From the NCBI GenBank assembly GCA_029881495.1, contig JAOUMJ010000021.1, positions 1 to 47,519 of the forward strand: a DNA stretch of 47,519 nucleotides. The letters are read 5' to 3'. Positions 1 through 9,038 of the stretch are shown piece by piece. Position numbers and translations under genes: made by a program. Source of the DNA: Nitrospinota bacterium (GTDB taxonomy: Bacteria > Nitrospinota_A > UBA7883 > JACRGQ01). The notes below the pieces were generated by a model. The model did not search any database, was not told the DNA's origin, and saw only the letters and a program-made list of their open reading frames with translations. Position 1 is the first letter of the stretch. Every line of letters starts with the position of its first letter.

Positions 1-1
1 A

Positions 2-571
2 CCCAAGGCCGAGTATGCAAGCTATACTTTCAATAAAAATTCGGAACAGGATTACGACAGGGATCTTGTTCTCCTAACCAAGATGAAGATTTTCGATTTC
101 GAACCTCGTCCTGAGCCGCCATCCATGGCCGAATACGCATTCGTCAAGGTAGAGAAAGATTACGGAGTCATACGGGTACTCCCGGAAGAGACTATCGGTC
201 ATTACTCGTTTTGGACAGGCGTCTCCGTGCGGGAGATTCAAAGGCTGAACGACTGGGGAAGACGACGAAACATAATCCTCGGGCAAAAAATCAGGATACC
301 TTTGACGGTCGTTACCGCGGAAAGGTTTGAGGAGAACAGGTACGAATACCACCTTGGACTGTATGAAGACTTTTTCGAGGTTTACAAGGTTGAGAAAGTG
401 GAGCCGCTTATCGTCGGAAAAGGACAGTCTCTTTGGTCCCTTTGCAATGAGACCTACGATGCTCCAATGTGGCTTGTGAAGCTTTACAACAAGGAGAGGA
501 AGTTCGAAAACATCCACCCAGGCGAGAAGATAATGATGCCTATTATTGAAAGGCTCGACACGAACGGATAA
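2..571 (+). CDS. LysM-domain protein, 5' end outside the window
   Basis: The reading frame is open from base 2, so the gene begins upstream and an ATG at 83 is only an internal methionine. The visible C-terminal part of 189 residues carries two LysM-like modules. The first surrounds YSFWTGVSVREIQRLN and GQKIRIP; the second surrounds GKGQSLWSLCNE, YNKERKFENIHPGEKIMMP. LysM domains bind N-acetylglucosamine-containing glycans such as peptidoglycan, so a cell-wall role in the periplasm is likely. No catalytic domain is visible, but one could lie upstream (a lytic transglycosylase or peptidase is a common partner). It lies 84 bases before mreB in the same direction, which fits a wall-related job. 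The LysM call is fairly sure; the overall function is not. Confidence 0.75.
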   Translation, partial: PKAEYASYTFNKNSEQDYDRDLVLLTKMKIFDFEPRPEPPSMAEYAFVKVEKDYGVIRVLPEETIGHYSFWTGVSVREIQRLNDWGRRRNIILGQKIRIPLTVVTAERFEENRYEYHLGLYEDFFEVYKVEKVEPLIVGKGQSLWSLCNETYDAPMWLVKLYNKERKFENIHPGEKIMMPIIERLDTNG

Positions 572-652
572 TTCCTTTCTTGAAGATAGCATTAAATACT
601 GGTACATTTCTTGGATTATCAATCTGCACCAATTATTAAGGAAAATAAATAA

Positions 653-1678
<1,026 letters not shown>

Positions 1679-1745
1679 AAGATTATTTACCAGTTTTTGT
1701 AATTTCGGCTCAAAATTTCAGCTTTTAAGGCTAGAATAGTTCTTT

Positions 1746-2609
1746 ATGAAAAGACTTTTCCAGTCATACGAAAACCTGCTTCTATTAATAGCGCTTTTTA
1801 TATTTGCCTCCGTGATAATGGCAAATAATATTAAAAACAGGGGCCCATCCAACTTCCTTGAACGAGCGGCCCTTACCGTTTCGTCGCCGTTGCAAAAAAT
1901 GGTTTCTTCCGTTATTCGCGAAACCGTTAATGTATGGACTCACTACATAGATTTAAGGAACACGGCTGAACAAAACGACATCCTGAAGAAAAATCTGGAA
2001 ATTGAACAGTTCAATAATCATCTTCTTAAGGAAGAACTGAAAAGATACAAGAGAATCGAGGAACTTGTTTCCTCGAACCCTATACAAGACGCCACCATGA
2101 TAGTCGCTGACGTAATCGGGTGGGATTCCACTAACATGTCTCAAACAGTCGTATTAAACAAGGGAATAAGGGATGGTGTGCAGGAAAATAACATTGTCAC
2201 CTCAAACAAGGGGCTGATAGGGCGTGTCGTCGAGGCTTCGACCACCGCCTCAAAGGTGCTCCTTATCACCGATTCCAGGAGCGCAGTCGACGCGTACGTC
2301 GCGGAGAGCAGGGAGAAATGCGTAATCGTCGGGCAAAATAAAAAAACATGTCAAATACTTTATCTCCCTATCAATGAAAGTGCGAAAGTCGGAGACGAGT
2401 TGATATCCTCAGGCCTTGGCGGGGTTTTCCCAAAGGGCCTCAGGGTTGGAAAAATTTCCGAAATTTCGCAGGATAGTGGAAGACTGTTCTTCAAGGCTGA
2501 GCTTCTACCAACCGCCGACCTTAAGCATATCGAGGAAGTAATGGTAATTATAAAGATAGAAAAGGATGAATCATTAATGAAAAAACCGAGGAGTAAAAAA
2601 CTTCCGTGA
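1746..2609 (+). CDS. mreC: Rod shape-determining protein MreC
   Basis: MreC is a bitopic inner-membrane protein of the elongasome that links MreB and MreD to the penicillin-binding proteins. At 287 residues it is normal size. One transmembrane segment lies at about residues 11-27, followed by a charged helix, probably coiled coil (about 70-105), and the beta-rich periplasmic MreC domain with DVIGWDSTNMSQTVVLNKG and the VITDSRSAVDAYV-like stretch. The last residues are basic (KKPRSKK). The stop codon overlaps the GTG start of mreD, indicating translational coupling. No strong Shine-Dalgarno sequence is visible before the ATG. Confidence 0.95.
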   Translation: MKRLFQSYENLLLLIALFIFASVIMANNIKNRGPSNFLERAALTVSSPLQKMVSSVIRETVNVWTHYIDLRNTAEQNDILKKNLEIEQFNNHLLKEELKRYKRIEELVSSNPIQDATMIVADVIGWDSTNMSQTVVLNKGIRDGVQENNIVTSNKGLIGRVVEASTTASKVLLITDSRSAVDAYVAESREKCVIVGQNKKTCQILYLPINESAKVGDELISSGLGGVFPKGLRVGKISEISQDSGRLFFKAELLPTADLKHIEEVMVIIKIEKDESLMKKPRSKKLP

Positions 2610-3106
2610 TACTGCTTGTCTTTTCACTGGTGTTCACCACAGTCATCATACTCCAGACGACTTTTTTCAAAATGTTCGGTTCGCTCGCGCCCGATACTAT
2701 ACTACTGATAGCTATCTATTGCGGATTGAGATTTGAAAAATTTCGGGGTATCCAGATTGGTATACTGCTTGGCCTCACGCAGGATCTTCTGTCTTACGGC
2801 CTTCTTGGAATAAATTTCCTTACAAAAGGATTGATAGGTTTTTTTTCCGGCATTGTAGGCGAATCAAACACGATCATCGGCAACTCACCGGTAATTTGGG
2901 CAGTTCTGGTTTTCCTTTCAACATTGACAGACTCGATGATACTAAAGACTGCTCTTTCCGGTTTTTTCGATACGCCGATATCGCTTTCCTTAACGTTCTG
3001 GAACATTATCATTCAATCTGTGCTGAACATCATTTTTGGGATACCGTTCTTTATCCTTTTGGATATGCTCGGGAACTGGATGAAGGAGTCGTCGCTCAAA
3101 AGTTAA
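2606..3106 (+). CDS. mreD: Rod shape-determining protein MreD
   Basis: This polytopic inner-membrane partner of MreC has 166 residues and about five hydrophobic segments, matching the MreD family. The pattern of an early acidic residue followed by RFEKFRGIQIGILLGLTQDLLSYGLLGIN fits the MreD loop preceding GxxxDxxS-like helices, although sequence conservation in this family is low. It starts with GTG overlapping the mreC stop by four bases (GTGA). The assignment rests mainly on topology and position after mreBC. It converges with trpC, whose 3' end is only 10 bases away. Confidence 0.9.
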   Translation: MILLVFSLVFTTVIILQTTFFKMFGSLAPDTILLIAIYCGLRFEKFRGIQIGILLGLTQDLLSYGLLGINFLTKGLIGFFSGIVGESNTIIGNSPVIWAVLVFLSTLTDSMILKTALSGFFDTPISLSLTFWNIIIQSVLNIIFGIPFFILLDMLGNWMKESSLKS

Positions 3107-3116
3107 TGGAGCAAAC

Positions 3117-3932
3117 CTAGCCAGCAAGAAAATCTCCAAGCGCCTTTCCCGGGTCTGCCTGCTCCATGAACGCGGAACCGATCAAAAAAGCGTCAATCCC
3201 CGCCCCTTCAAGTTCCTTTACGACATTCATATCCCTGATGCCGCTCTCGCTTACAAGGAGCCCCCCTTTTTTAACAAGTGGAGCAACCTTTCTTGTCACG
3301 CCAATATCGACTGTCAGGCCGGGACTTCTAAAATCCCTGTTGTTTATCCCCACCGATACGGGAATTTTCGGCAGAAGCGCAAGCTCCTCTTCGCCATGTA
3401 TCTCAAACAGAATTTCGATCCCGACATCCGATGCGATACCGCAGATATCTTCTATCTCGCTCCGCGACTTAAAGTTAACCGCCATGACCAATACCGCATC
3501 GGCTCCATAGACGGCGGCTTCATACACCTGGTACGGATGAATGATAAAATCTTTCCTCAAAACAGGAACTGAAACCTCTTTTCGTACCGTGGCAAGTATA
3601 TGAAGCGACCCGCCGAAAAAGCGGGTATCGGTAAGAACCGAGATAGCCGAGGCGCCAGCGGAAGCGTAGCCCGACGCGATGGCAGCCGGATCAAAATCCT
3701 TCCTGCAAAAACCGGTGCCGGGAGAAATCCGCTTTACCTCGGCTATTATCCTGTGCCTTGCGCTGGATGCCATAATACTCCTGGCAAACGGCCTGCGAGC
3801 AGGGATATCCTTCGACATAGCCTTGAGCTCTCTCATCGGCAAGATCGACTCGCTGAGCTTCACCTCGCTCAGCTTGTTTTCAAGGATGCTCCCCAGCAGA
3901 GGATTTAGGTATCTATCCCCAATTTCGGCCAT
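3117..3932 (-). CDS. trpC: Indole-3-glycerol phosphate synthase
   Basis: This enzyme closes the indole ring in tryptophan synthesis, converting CdRP to indole-3-glycerol phosphate. It is a TIM barrel of 271 residues. The family signature IIAEVKRISPGTGF is near residues 62-75, with VLTDTRFFGGS, VLRKDFIIHPYQVYEA (catalytic Lys), GINNRDF and the phosphate-binding LVSESGI and FLIGSAFM segments. The ATG at 3932 overlaps the end of ubiD by 28 bases, and an A/G-rich AGAAAGGGA lies upstream within ubiD, so translation is probably coupled. No other trp gene is in the window. The usual GVNNRNL is GINNRDF here, a mild variation. Confidence 0.95.
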   Translation of the reverse strand: MAEIGDRYLNPLLGSILENKLSEVKLSESILPMRELKAMSKDIPARRPFARSIMASSARHRIIAEVKRISPGTGFCRKDFDPAAIASGYASAGASAISVLTDTRFFGGSLHILATVRKEVSVPVLRKDFIIHPYQVYEAAVYGADAVLVMAVNFKSRSEIEDICGIASDVGIEILFEIHGEEELALLPKIPVSVGINNRDFRSPGLTVDIGVTRKVAPLVKKGGLLVSESGIRDMNVVKELEGAGIDAFLIGSAFMEQADPGKALGDFLAG

Positions 3933-5734
3933 AACCGGTCTATCCCTTTCTTTATTTCAGCAGACATTTCGATATCGGCGGGCCATTCCCTTGAATGCCC
4001 GTCGGACGCCAGCTTCTTCGTGGCGTCCAGCATTAGTTTGTTCTCCTGCAAAATGATATCCCGTCCGGGATCGGTATTGTTGAAGAATTTCCAGGCCACT
4101 GTCGACAGGTTTGCGGTATCTATCCCTTCATCGACGAAGAGAAGAATATTTACCATCCCCCCAGCGGGGCCTTTAATGATCTCGTCGAATTTCGACTTCG
4201 CTTTCCCCTCTTTCCGCTTGTTCACAGCGCAGACAAGAATCCTGTTTGGGAGGTCCGCTCCAAGGATATTGAAACTTGCGATCCCGAGCCTGACCATCTC
4301 TTTTCGGATAACGTTTTCATCCAGCGTCTCCAGCTTAGGTAAATTACGCTCTCTCTCCCCCCTGAATCTCCCGGTTGCATCGATGCCGAGCTTGGATCCG
4401 CGCAGAGGATTGGGTGCTGAGTGATCGAGAACATCCAGCACCCCTTCGGTCACCGTGAGATCGGCAGAAACATCTATGTTGCGAAGCATCGTCTCAAGCA
4501 CACCCTGGTAATCCCCAAGATCAATCCCACTGTCGAGTACCAGTATCATCTTCGCAAAACTCATCTGGCCGGTTCCCCACATAACGCTCATGAGCCTTTG
4601 GGCGGCGCCCGGGAACTCCTTCTCCATTCCGACCAGCACGCAATTGTGGAATACCCCTTCCCAAGGGAGTTTGTAATCGACTATCTCCGGCGCCACGGTC
4701 TTGAGCATCGGGAGGAAGATCCTGCTCGTTGCCTCCGCCATGTAACAATCTTCCATCGGCGGTTTCCCGACTATCGTTGTGAAATATGCAGGCTTTTTCC
4801 TGTGCGTAACGGCGGTTACATGGAACACCGGGTAATGATCCGACAGCGAATAATATCCCGTGTGGTCGCCAAACGGGCCTTCTATCTTCAGCTCTTCAGA
4901 TGGATCAACATACCCCTCAAGAATTATCTCAGCATCCGCGGGGACAAAGATATCCACTGTAAGGCATTTGACTATATTGACCGGCTTCTTTCTTATCAGG
5001 CCCGCCAGGAGGAGTTCATCCACCCCTCTTGGCAACGGGGCGGTCGCGGAGTATGTGACAACCGGGTCTGAGCCTATCGCGACAGCGACCTCCATTTTCT
5101 TTCCCGCTTTTTTATATTCATGAAAATGATGCGCGCCATCCTTATGGATATGCCAGTGCATCCCGGTCGTTTTCCGGTCGAACAACTGCATACGGTACAT
5201 GCCGAGGTTTCTCCTCCCGTCGAGCCCTTTTGAAAATACGAGAGGAAAAGTGATGAACCTCCCGGCGTCATCCGGCCAGCACTTAAGAACCGGGAATATA
5301 TCGAGATCAACTTCGTCACCCTTGTATACAACCTCCTGGCACGGGGCCGGCCCTGAAACCTTCCGCGGGGGGAATTTCGCAAGATCCATCAGGACAGGGA
5401 TCATCCTCATCTTGTCCATAAGCGACTCCGGCGGAGCGATATTTAAAAGCGCGCTTATCTGGCTTGAGATATCTTCGACAGATTCGACGCCAAGTGCCAT
5501 CGCCATTCTTCTAACGCTTCCAAAGCCGTTAATGAGTAGAGGCATATCGCTCCCCTTTACATTTTCAAAAAGAAGAGCCTTCCCCCCCCCCGGAGATTTT
5601 GAAACCCGGTCGGCGATCTCTGTTATTTCAAGTATCGGGTCAACTTCCTCAAGGATCCGTACAAGTTCACATTCTTTCTCAAGGGCGTCAATGAACTCGC
5701 CGAGATTTTCATAGGTTTTTCTTCTTTGCGGCAT
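3905..5734 (-). CDS. ubiD: UbiD-family prenylated-FMN decarboxylase
   Basis: UbiD-family enzymes use prenylated FMN and a divalent metal to decarboxylate aromatic or unsaturated acids, most often in quinone biosynthesis. The protein has 609 residues, somewhat longer than E. coli UbiD. Conserved stretches include NLGMYRMQLFD (about 176-186), HWHIHKDGAHH, YSATAPLPRGVDELLLAGL, and the signature EGPFGDHTGYYS at 285-296. It follows gpmI directly (stop and start share base 5734) and overlaps trpC. The substrate cannot be read from sequence; ubiquinone or menaquinone (futalosine-type) precursors are the likeliest. No ubiX partner is in the window. Confidence 0.88.
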   Translation of the reverse strand: MPQRRKTYENLGEFIDALEKECELVRILEEVDPILEITEIADRVSKSPGGGKALLFENVKGSDMPLLINGFGSVRRMAMALGVESVEDISSQISALLNIAPPESLMDKMRMIPVLMDLAKFPPRKVSGPAPCQEVVYKGDEVDLDIFPVLKCWPDDAGRFITFPLVFSKGLDGRRNLGMYRMQLFDRKTTGMHWHIHKDGAHHFHEYKKAGKKMEVAVAIGSDPVVTYSATAPLPRGVDELLLAGLIRKKPVNIVKCLTVDIFVPADAEIILEGYVDPSEELKIEGPFGDHTGYYSLSDHYPVFHVTAVTHRKKPAYFTTIVGKPPMEDCYMAEATSRIFLPMLKTVAPEIVDYKLPWEGVFHNCVLVGMEKEFPGAAQRLMSVMWGTGQMSFAKMILVLDSGIDLGDYQGVLETMLRNIDVSADLTVTEGVLDVLDHSAPNPLRGSKLGIDATGRFRGERERNLPKLETLDENVIRKEMVRLGIASFNILGADLPNRILVCAVNKRKEGKAKSKFDEIIKGPAGGMVNILLFVDEGIDTANLSTVAWKFFNNTDPGRDIILQENKLMLDATKKLASDGHSREWPADIEMSAEIKKGIDRLWPKLGIDT

Positions 5735-7317
5735 TACTTTTTTATCAATGAAACGCCGGTCATCTCTTCCGGCTGTTTCAGCCCCATCAGATCAAGAACT
5801 GTTGGAGCTATATCGCAAAGCGCCCCTCCTCCATCCCTCAGTTTCAGAGCCTTCGGCCCGACAATATAAAAAGGGACTACATTCGTGCTGTGGGAGGTTA
5901 TAGGTTCCCCGTTTTTGCCTATCATCTCTTCAATGTTCCCGTGGTCGGCAGTGATTATCAGCCATCCGCCAGCTTCCTCGACGGCCCGTTTTACCCTTCC
6001 GACGCAGGCGTCAACTGTACCAACCGCTTTCAAGGCCGCTTCCCATACACCTGTATGCCCAACCATGTCCCCGTTGGCAAAATTGACCGTTATCAACCGA
6101 TACTCTCCCGACCGTACCGCCTTGACCACTTCGTCAGCAACCTTTTCGGCGCTCATCTCCGGTTGGAGATCGTATGTAGCGACTTTTGGGGAGGGGATAA
6201 GCTTCCTAACCTCACCCGGATATGGGGTTTCAACCCCGCCGTTGAAAAAGAACGTTACGTGCGCATACTTCTCCGTTTCTGCGGTGCGGAACTGTTTTAT
6301 CCCCAAACCGGAAAGGTACTCCCCCAGATTGTTCCTCGGCTGTTTTACGTCGAAGGCAACCGGAAGATGGAAGGTCTCATCGTACTCAGTGATGGTACGT
6401 ACCTGCAGTAGAGGCATCTCTCCCCTGTCGAACTGATCAAAGTCCTTCTGGAACAGAGCCGCCGTTATCTGTCTCACCCGGTCCGCCCGGAAATTGAAAA
6501 GCTGTACGATATCGCCATCCCCCATCTTCCCAAGCGGATTACCGGAACTGTCGGCAATCACTGTCGGCTTGATGAATTCATCCGTCTCCCCTCGCCCATA
6601 CGATTTTCTCACCGCCTCGACCGGGTCACGTTCAATATAATCCGATTCACCATGTACGATGGCGCGAAACGCCGATTCAACCCGCTCCCACCTTTTATCC
6701 CTATCCATGCCGTAATACCGGCCTCCGACTGTCGCTACCTTGCCGACGCCATGCTTTTTCAATCTCTCCATAAGGCTCTGCATATAGCCGAGGCCGCTGT
6801 CCGGCGGTGTATCCCTCCCGTCCATCAGGGAGTGAATGAACACCTTTTCCAGCCCCATGTCGCCCGCTTTTTTTATGAACGCCTCAATGTGATCAATGTG
6901 GCTATGAACACCGCCATAAGAGACCAGACCAAGAAGGTGATACCCTTTTCCGCTTTCAAGCGCCTTTTTCATGCCAAGATCAATGACAGGATTGGTGAAG
7001 AACGTCCCGTCAGAAATAGCTGTGTTTATCATCGGCAATGTCTGAAGTACCAGCCTCCCGGCGCCGATGTTCAGATGCCCGACTTCGGAGTTCCCCATCT
7101 GCCCGTCAGGAAGCCCAACGAATCGCGAAGAGGCGTTTATAGAAGTTGGCGGAAACTTTAGATCTATGTCATCAAAAACAGGGGTTTTACCCTGGACTAT
7201 GGCGTTGCCAACATCGGACTCGCTCTTTCCCCATCCGTCAAGAATGCAGAGAACTACCGGGAGATGTTTATTTTCGACCACAGGGTCGATTTTACTAGCA
7301 AAAAAAACCTTCCACAA
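5734..7317 (-). CDS. gpmI: 2,3-bisphosphoglycerate-independent phosphoglycerate mutase
   Basis: This metalloenzyme interconverts 3- and 2-phosphoglycerate in glycolysis and gluconeogenesis. Seen in order are VVLCILDGWG, the nucleophile region DGQMGNSEVGHLNIGAGR (Ser near residue 77), HSHIDHIEAF, HSLMDGRDTPP, GRYYGMDRDKRWER, NFANGDMVGHTG and the metal-binding TADHGNIEEM. The start is uncertain. The longest form begins with TTG at 7317, and a GTG about twelve codons later fits the family's usual short N-terminus, but neither has a good Shine-Dalgarno sequence. It is the first gene of gpmI-ubiD-trpC. Confidence 0.95.
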   Translation of the reverse strand: MWKVFFASKIDPVVENKHLPVVLCILDGWGKSESDVGNAIVQGKTPVFDDIDLKFPPTSINASSRFVGLPDGQMGNSEVGHLNIGAGRLVLQTLPMINTAISDGTFFTNPVIDLGMKKALESGKGYHLLGLVSYGGVHSHIDHIEAFIKKAGDMGLEKVFIHSLMDGRDTPPDSGLGYMQSLMERLKKHGVGKVATVGGRYYGMDRDKRWERVESAFRAIVHGESDYIERDPVEAVRKSYGRGETDEFIKPTVIADSSGNPLGKMGDGDIVQLFNFRADRVRQITAALFQKDFDQFDRGEMPLLQVRTITEYDETFHLPVAFDVKQPRNNLGEYLSGLGIKQFRTAETEKYAHVTFFFNGGVETPYPGEVRKLIPSPKVATYDLQPEMSAEKVADEVVKAVRSGEYRLITVNFANGDMVGHTGVWEAALKAVGTVDACVGRVKRAVEEAGGWLIITADHGNIEEMIGKNGEPITSHSTNVVPFYIVGPKALKLRDGGGALCDIAPTVLDLMGLKQPEEMTGVSLIKK

Positions 7318-7407
7318 CCGATAATAATCGTCTATTCAGGCTTTTGTTTGACTTTTCCGGAAATGAGGTTATAATCTTTCTTTTTTATTAGGAGTGTTTT
7401 ACAAAAA

Positions 7408-7671
7408 ATGATACGACATAAATCGCCTCAGAAACGGGCTAAACAGGATGCGAAACGCCAGCAGCGGAATCAGGGCTATAAAAGCAATGTTGCGACAGCT
7501 ACCAAAAAGGTGCTGGCGCTGGTAAAAGAAGGGGACAAGGCAAAAGCTCAGGAGGAGTTCAAAAGAGCTCAATCCCTTATCGATCAGACTGCTACCAAAG
7601 GTGTATTACACAAGAAAACCGTCGCAAGGAGAGTGGCAAGAATCGCGCGAAACATCGCCACAATGTCCTGA
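7408..7671 (+). CDS. rpsT: 30S ribosomal protein S20
   Basis: S20 is a small basic helical protein that binds 16S rRNA early in 30S assembly. The 87 residues match the family: IRHKSPQKRAKQDAKRQQRNQG at the N-terminus, a helical hairpin with KVLALVKEGDKAKAQEEF, and the C-terminal GVLHKKTVARRVARIARNI. A GGAG sequence lies about 12 bases before the ATG. It is divergent from gpmI and stands alone as a monocistron, as is common for rpsT. Confidence 0.97.
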   Translation: MIRHKSPQKRAKQDAKRQQRNQGYKSNVATATKKVLALVKEGDKAKAQEEFKRAQSLIDQTATKGVLHKKTVARRVARIARNIATMS

Positions 7672-7713
7672 CCGCAAGACAGGATCGAGTAAGGTCTGAA
7701 TTAAACAGGTTAT

Positions 7714-7743
7714 TCCCTTTTCCTGGAAAATTTGCAAAAGGGA
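7714..7743 (+). terminator. Possible rpsT terminator hairpin
   Basis: An 8-bp perfect stem TCCCTTTT / AAAAGGGA with a 14-base loop sits about 45 bases after the rpsT stop. The downstream bases are T-rich but interrupted. The stem is rather A/T-rich, so the call is tentative. Confidence 0.4.
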
Positions 7744-8125
7744 GATCGTTCAAGTTTTCTTTTAATCGCAGACATTTCACCATATCTGGTTACATTGTAA
7801 TTCCATCTGCCAAACCTGCCATCTTGCAAAACCATTAAACAAAATATGTTTGTATTTTGAACATCTTTGGATGCACCGGAATAAAAAAAATAAAAGACAT
7901 TTTAGTCCCTAAATAAAACAGTTCAAATTCGTACCAGTTTGCTTCACTTTACCGTATTATTTACATTACCTGGGACTACCCCCAGCCGCAATCTGCCTGG
8001 TTTATCTATTTGTTTTTATTCACATTTTCGCCATTACTGAAGCAAGTTTTCATAATGATGGGAATATGGATAAAAAATGAGGTCTCAGTCAAGGATTTCT
8101 TCAAAACAAGGCATCTCACAAATAT

Positions 8126-8154
8126 TTGACCTTTTTAAATTAACCAAGTATTCT
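8126..8154 (+). promoter_or_regulatory. Candidate sigma70 promoter for the heme-copper cluster
   Basis: A -35 box TTGACC (8126-8131) and a -10 box TATTCT (8149-8154) are separated by exactly 17 bases. The -35 matches five of six consensus bases and the -10 four of six. It would give an mRNA leader of roughly 145 bases before the first subunit gene. No transcript data support it. Confidence 0.4.
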
Positions 8155-8208
8155 TATCTAAGTATTTTTATATAGATGCTATGGTTTGTTATAGGGGTGA
8201 CCACGAAT

Positions 8209-8265
8209 ATGATCAATATTTACGCACCAATCGGCGGTTTCCCATATTTCGTTCCATGTAAGTAA
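8209..8265 (+). CDS. Possible 18-residue leader peptide
   Basis: ATG at 8209 opens MINIYAPIGGFPYFVPCK followed by TAA, with AGGGGTG 8-14 bases upstream as a plausible ribosome binding site. It lies between the candidate promoter and the first subunit gene. It could be a leader peptide or chance. No homologue is recognised. Confidence 0.25.
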   Translation: MINIYAPIGGFPYFVPCK

Positions 8266-8306
8266 TTTAACGTTTTAGATATATTTTTTTGAGGGGGGGT
8301 GATTCT

Positions 8307-8468
8307 ATGCAGCAAGGAAGTGGAGGTAAAAAGGTTTCCGCGTGGCAAGTCTTTTACGATGACACTATGCTGATCTTTCTTATCGGAGCAGCAATCTTGT
8401 TCGCGTCATACACAGTTTGGGGTCTTATGGAACTTGGTTCAGCAGGTATTTCACCGCTGGTTAAGTAA
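8307..8468 (+). CDS. Small single-helix membrane protein, first gene of the heme-copper cluster
   Basis: This 53-residue ORF begins with ATG at 8307 after a very strong GAGGGGGG ribosome binding site. It has a polar N-terminus (MQQGSGGKKVSAW), then one hydrophobic helix at about residues 20-40 (MLIFLIGAAILFASYTVWGL) and a short tail. It ends 27 bases before the subunit II gene. Size and position suggest a small accessory subunit of the heme-copper enzyme. I do not recognise a named family. The good ribosome binding site and the placement make a real gene likely. Confidence 0.75.
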   Translation: MQQGSGGKKVSAWQVFYDDTMLIFLIGAAILFASYTVWGLMELGSAGISPLVK

Positions 8469-8495
8469 ATAAAATTTTTTATAGGGGAGCGATTA

Positions 8496-9026
8496 ATGAG
8501 CATTAACGTACCGGAGAAATACTGGTGGGACGTGCCCATGGACAAGGACGAAAAGACATGGATGACCGTCTCACTAGTTTGGGCTTTGCTTCTTACCGCA
8601 TTGATGCCTTGGTGGCACTTTGTCGGTGAGCAAAACGTATCCAGTGAGTATTACAAAGTAACAGCAGAACAATTTGACAGGCAGACCGATGCCTTCATCG
8701 AACAGTACCAGGTTGGAGAAGAGGCTGGCATCGCGGTTGTCGCGCCACCAGCAAACGCTGATGTTTTTATCAGGGCATCATCGTACTCCTGGGAGCCGAT
8801 TCTTAAGCTGAAAAAGGGACAGACATACCGTGTCCACCTTTCTTCGGTTGACCTGAACCACGGCTTCTCTGTTCAGCCGGTTAACATGAACTTCCAGGTT
8901 GTTCCGGGTTGGGACCATGTCCTTAAAATAACCCCGACCACATCTGGCGACTTCTTTATAGTTTGTAACGAATTTTGCGGCATCGGACACCACACGATGA
9001 TCGGAAAAATCATAGTTGAGTCTTAG
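8496..9026 (+). CDS. Heme-copper enzyme subunit II with CuA site
   Basis: Subunit II receives electrons from a periplasmic donor through a binuclear CuA centre. The 176 residues hold one transmembrane helix at about 22-43 and a C-terminal cupredoxin domain. All CuA ligands are visible: His122 in DLNHGFS, then CNEFCGIGHHTM giving Cys157, Cys161, His165 and Met168, with the backbone ligand Glu159. Short length and a single helix match B-type (ba3-like) enzymes. A GGGGAGCG sequence precedes the ATG. It is followed after 12 bases by the catalytic subunit. The CuA site implies a cytochrome c or cupredoxin donor, rather than direct quinol oxidation by this subunit. Confidence 0.93.
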   Translation: MSINVPEKYWWDVPMDKDEKTWMTVSLVWALLLTALMPWWHFVGEQNVSSEYYKVTAEQFDRQTDAFIEQYQVGEEAGIAVVAPPANADVFIRASSYSWEPILKLKKGQTYRVHLSSVDLNHGFSVQPVNMNFQVVPGWDHVLKITPTTSGDFFIVCNEFCGIGHHTMIGKIIVES

Positions 9027-9038
9027 GGGAGGGATACA

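Larger units (their letters stand above)
7744..8306. other. Gene-poor A/T-rich region before the respiratory cluster
   Basis: No convincing gene longer than 60 residues lies here. The stretch is A/T-rich and holds a sigma70-like promoter at 8126-8154 and an 18-codon ORF at 8209-8265 (both listed separately). It probably works as the regulatory leader of the heme-copper enzyme cluster. Confidence 0.5.

Noticed and set aside
4421-5071. 216-codon plus-strand ORF inside ubiD
   Set aside because: It is antisense to the well-supported ubiD gene, has no ribosome binding site or recognisable motif, and shows a shadow-like composition.
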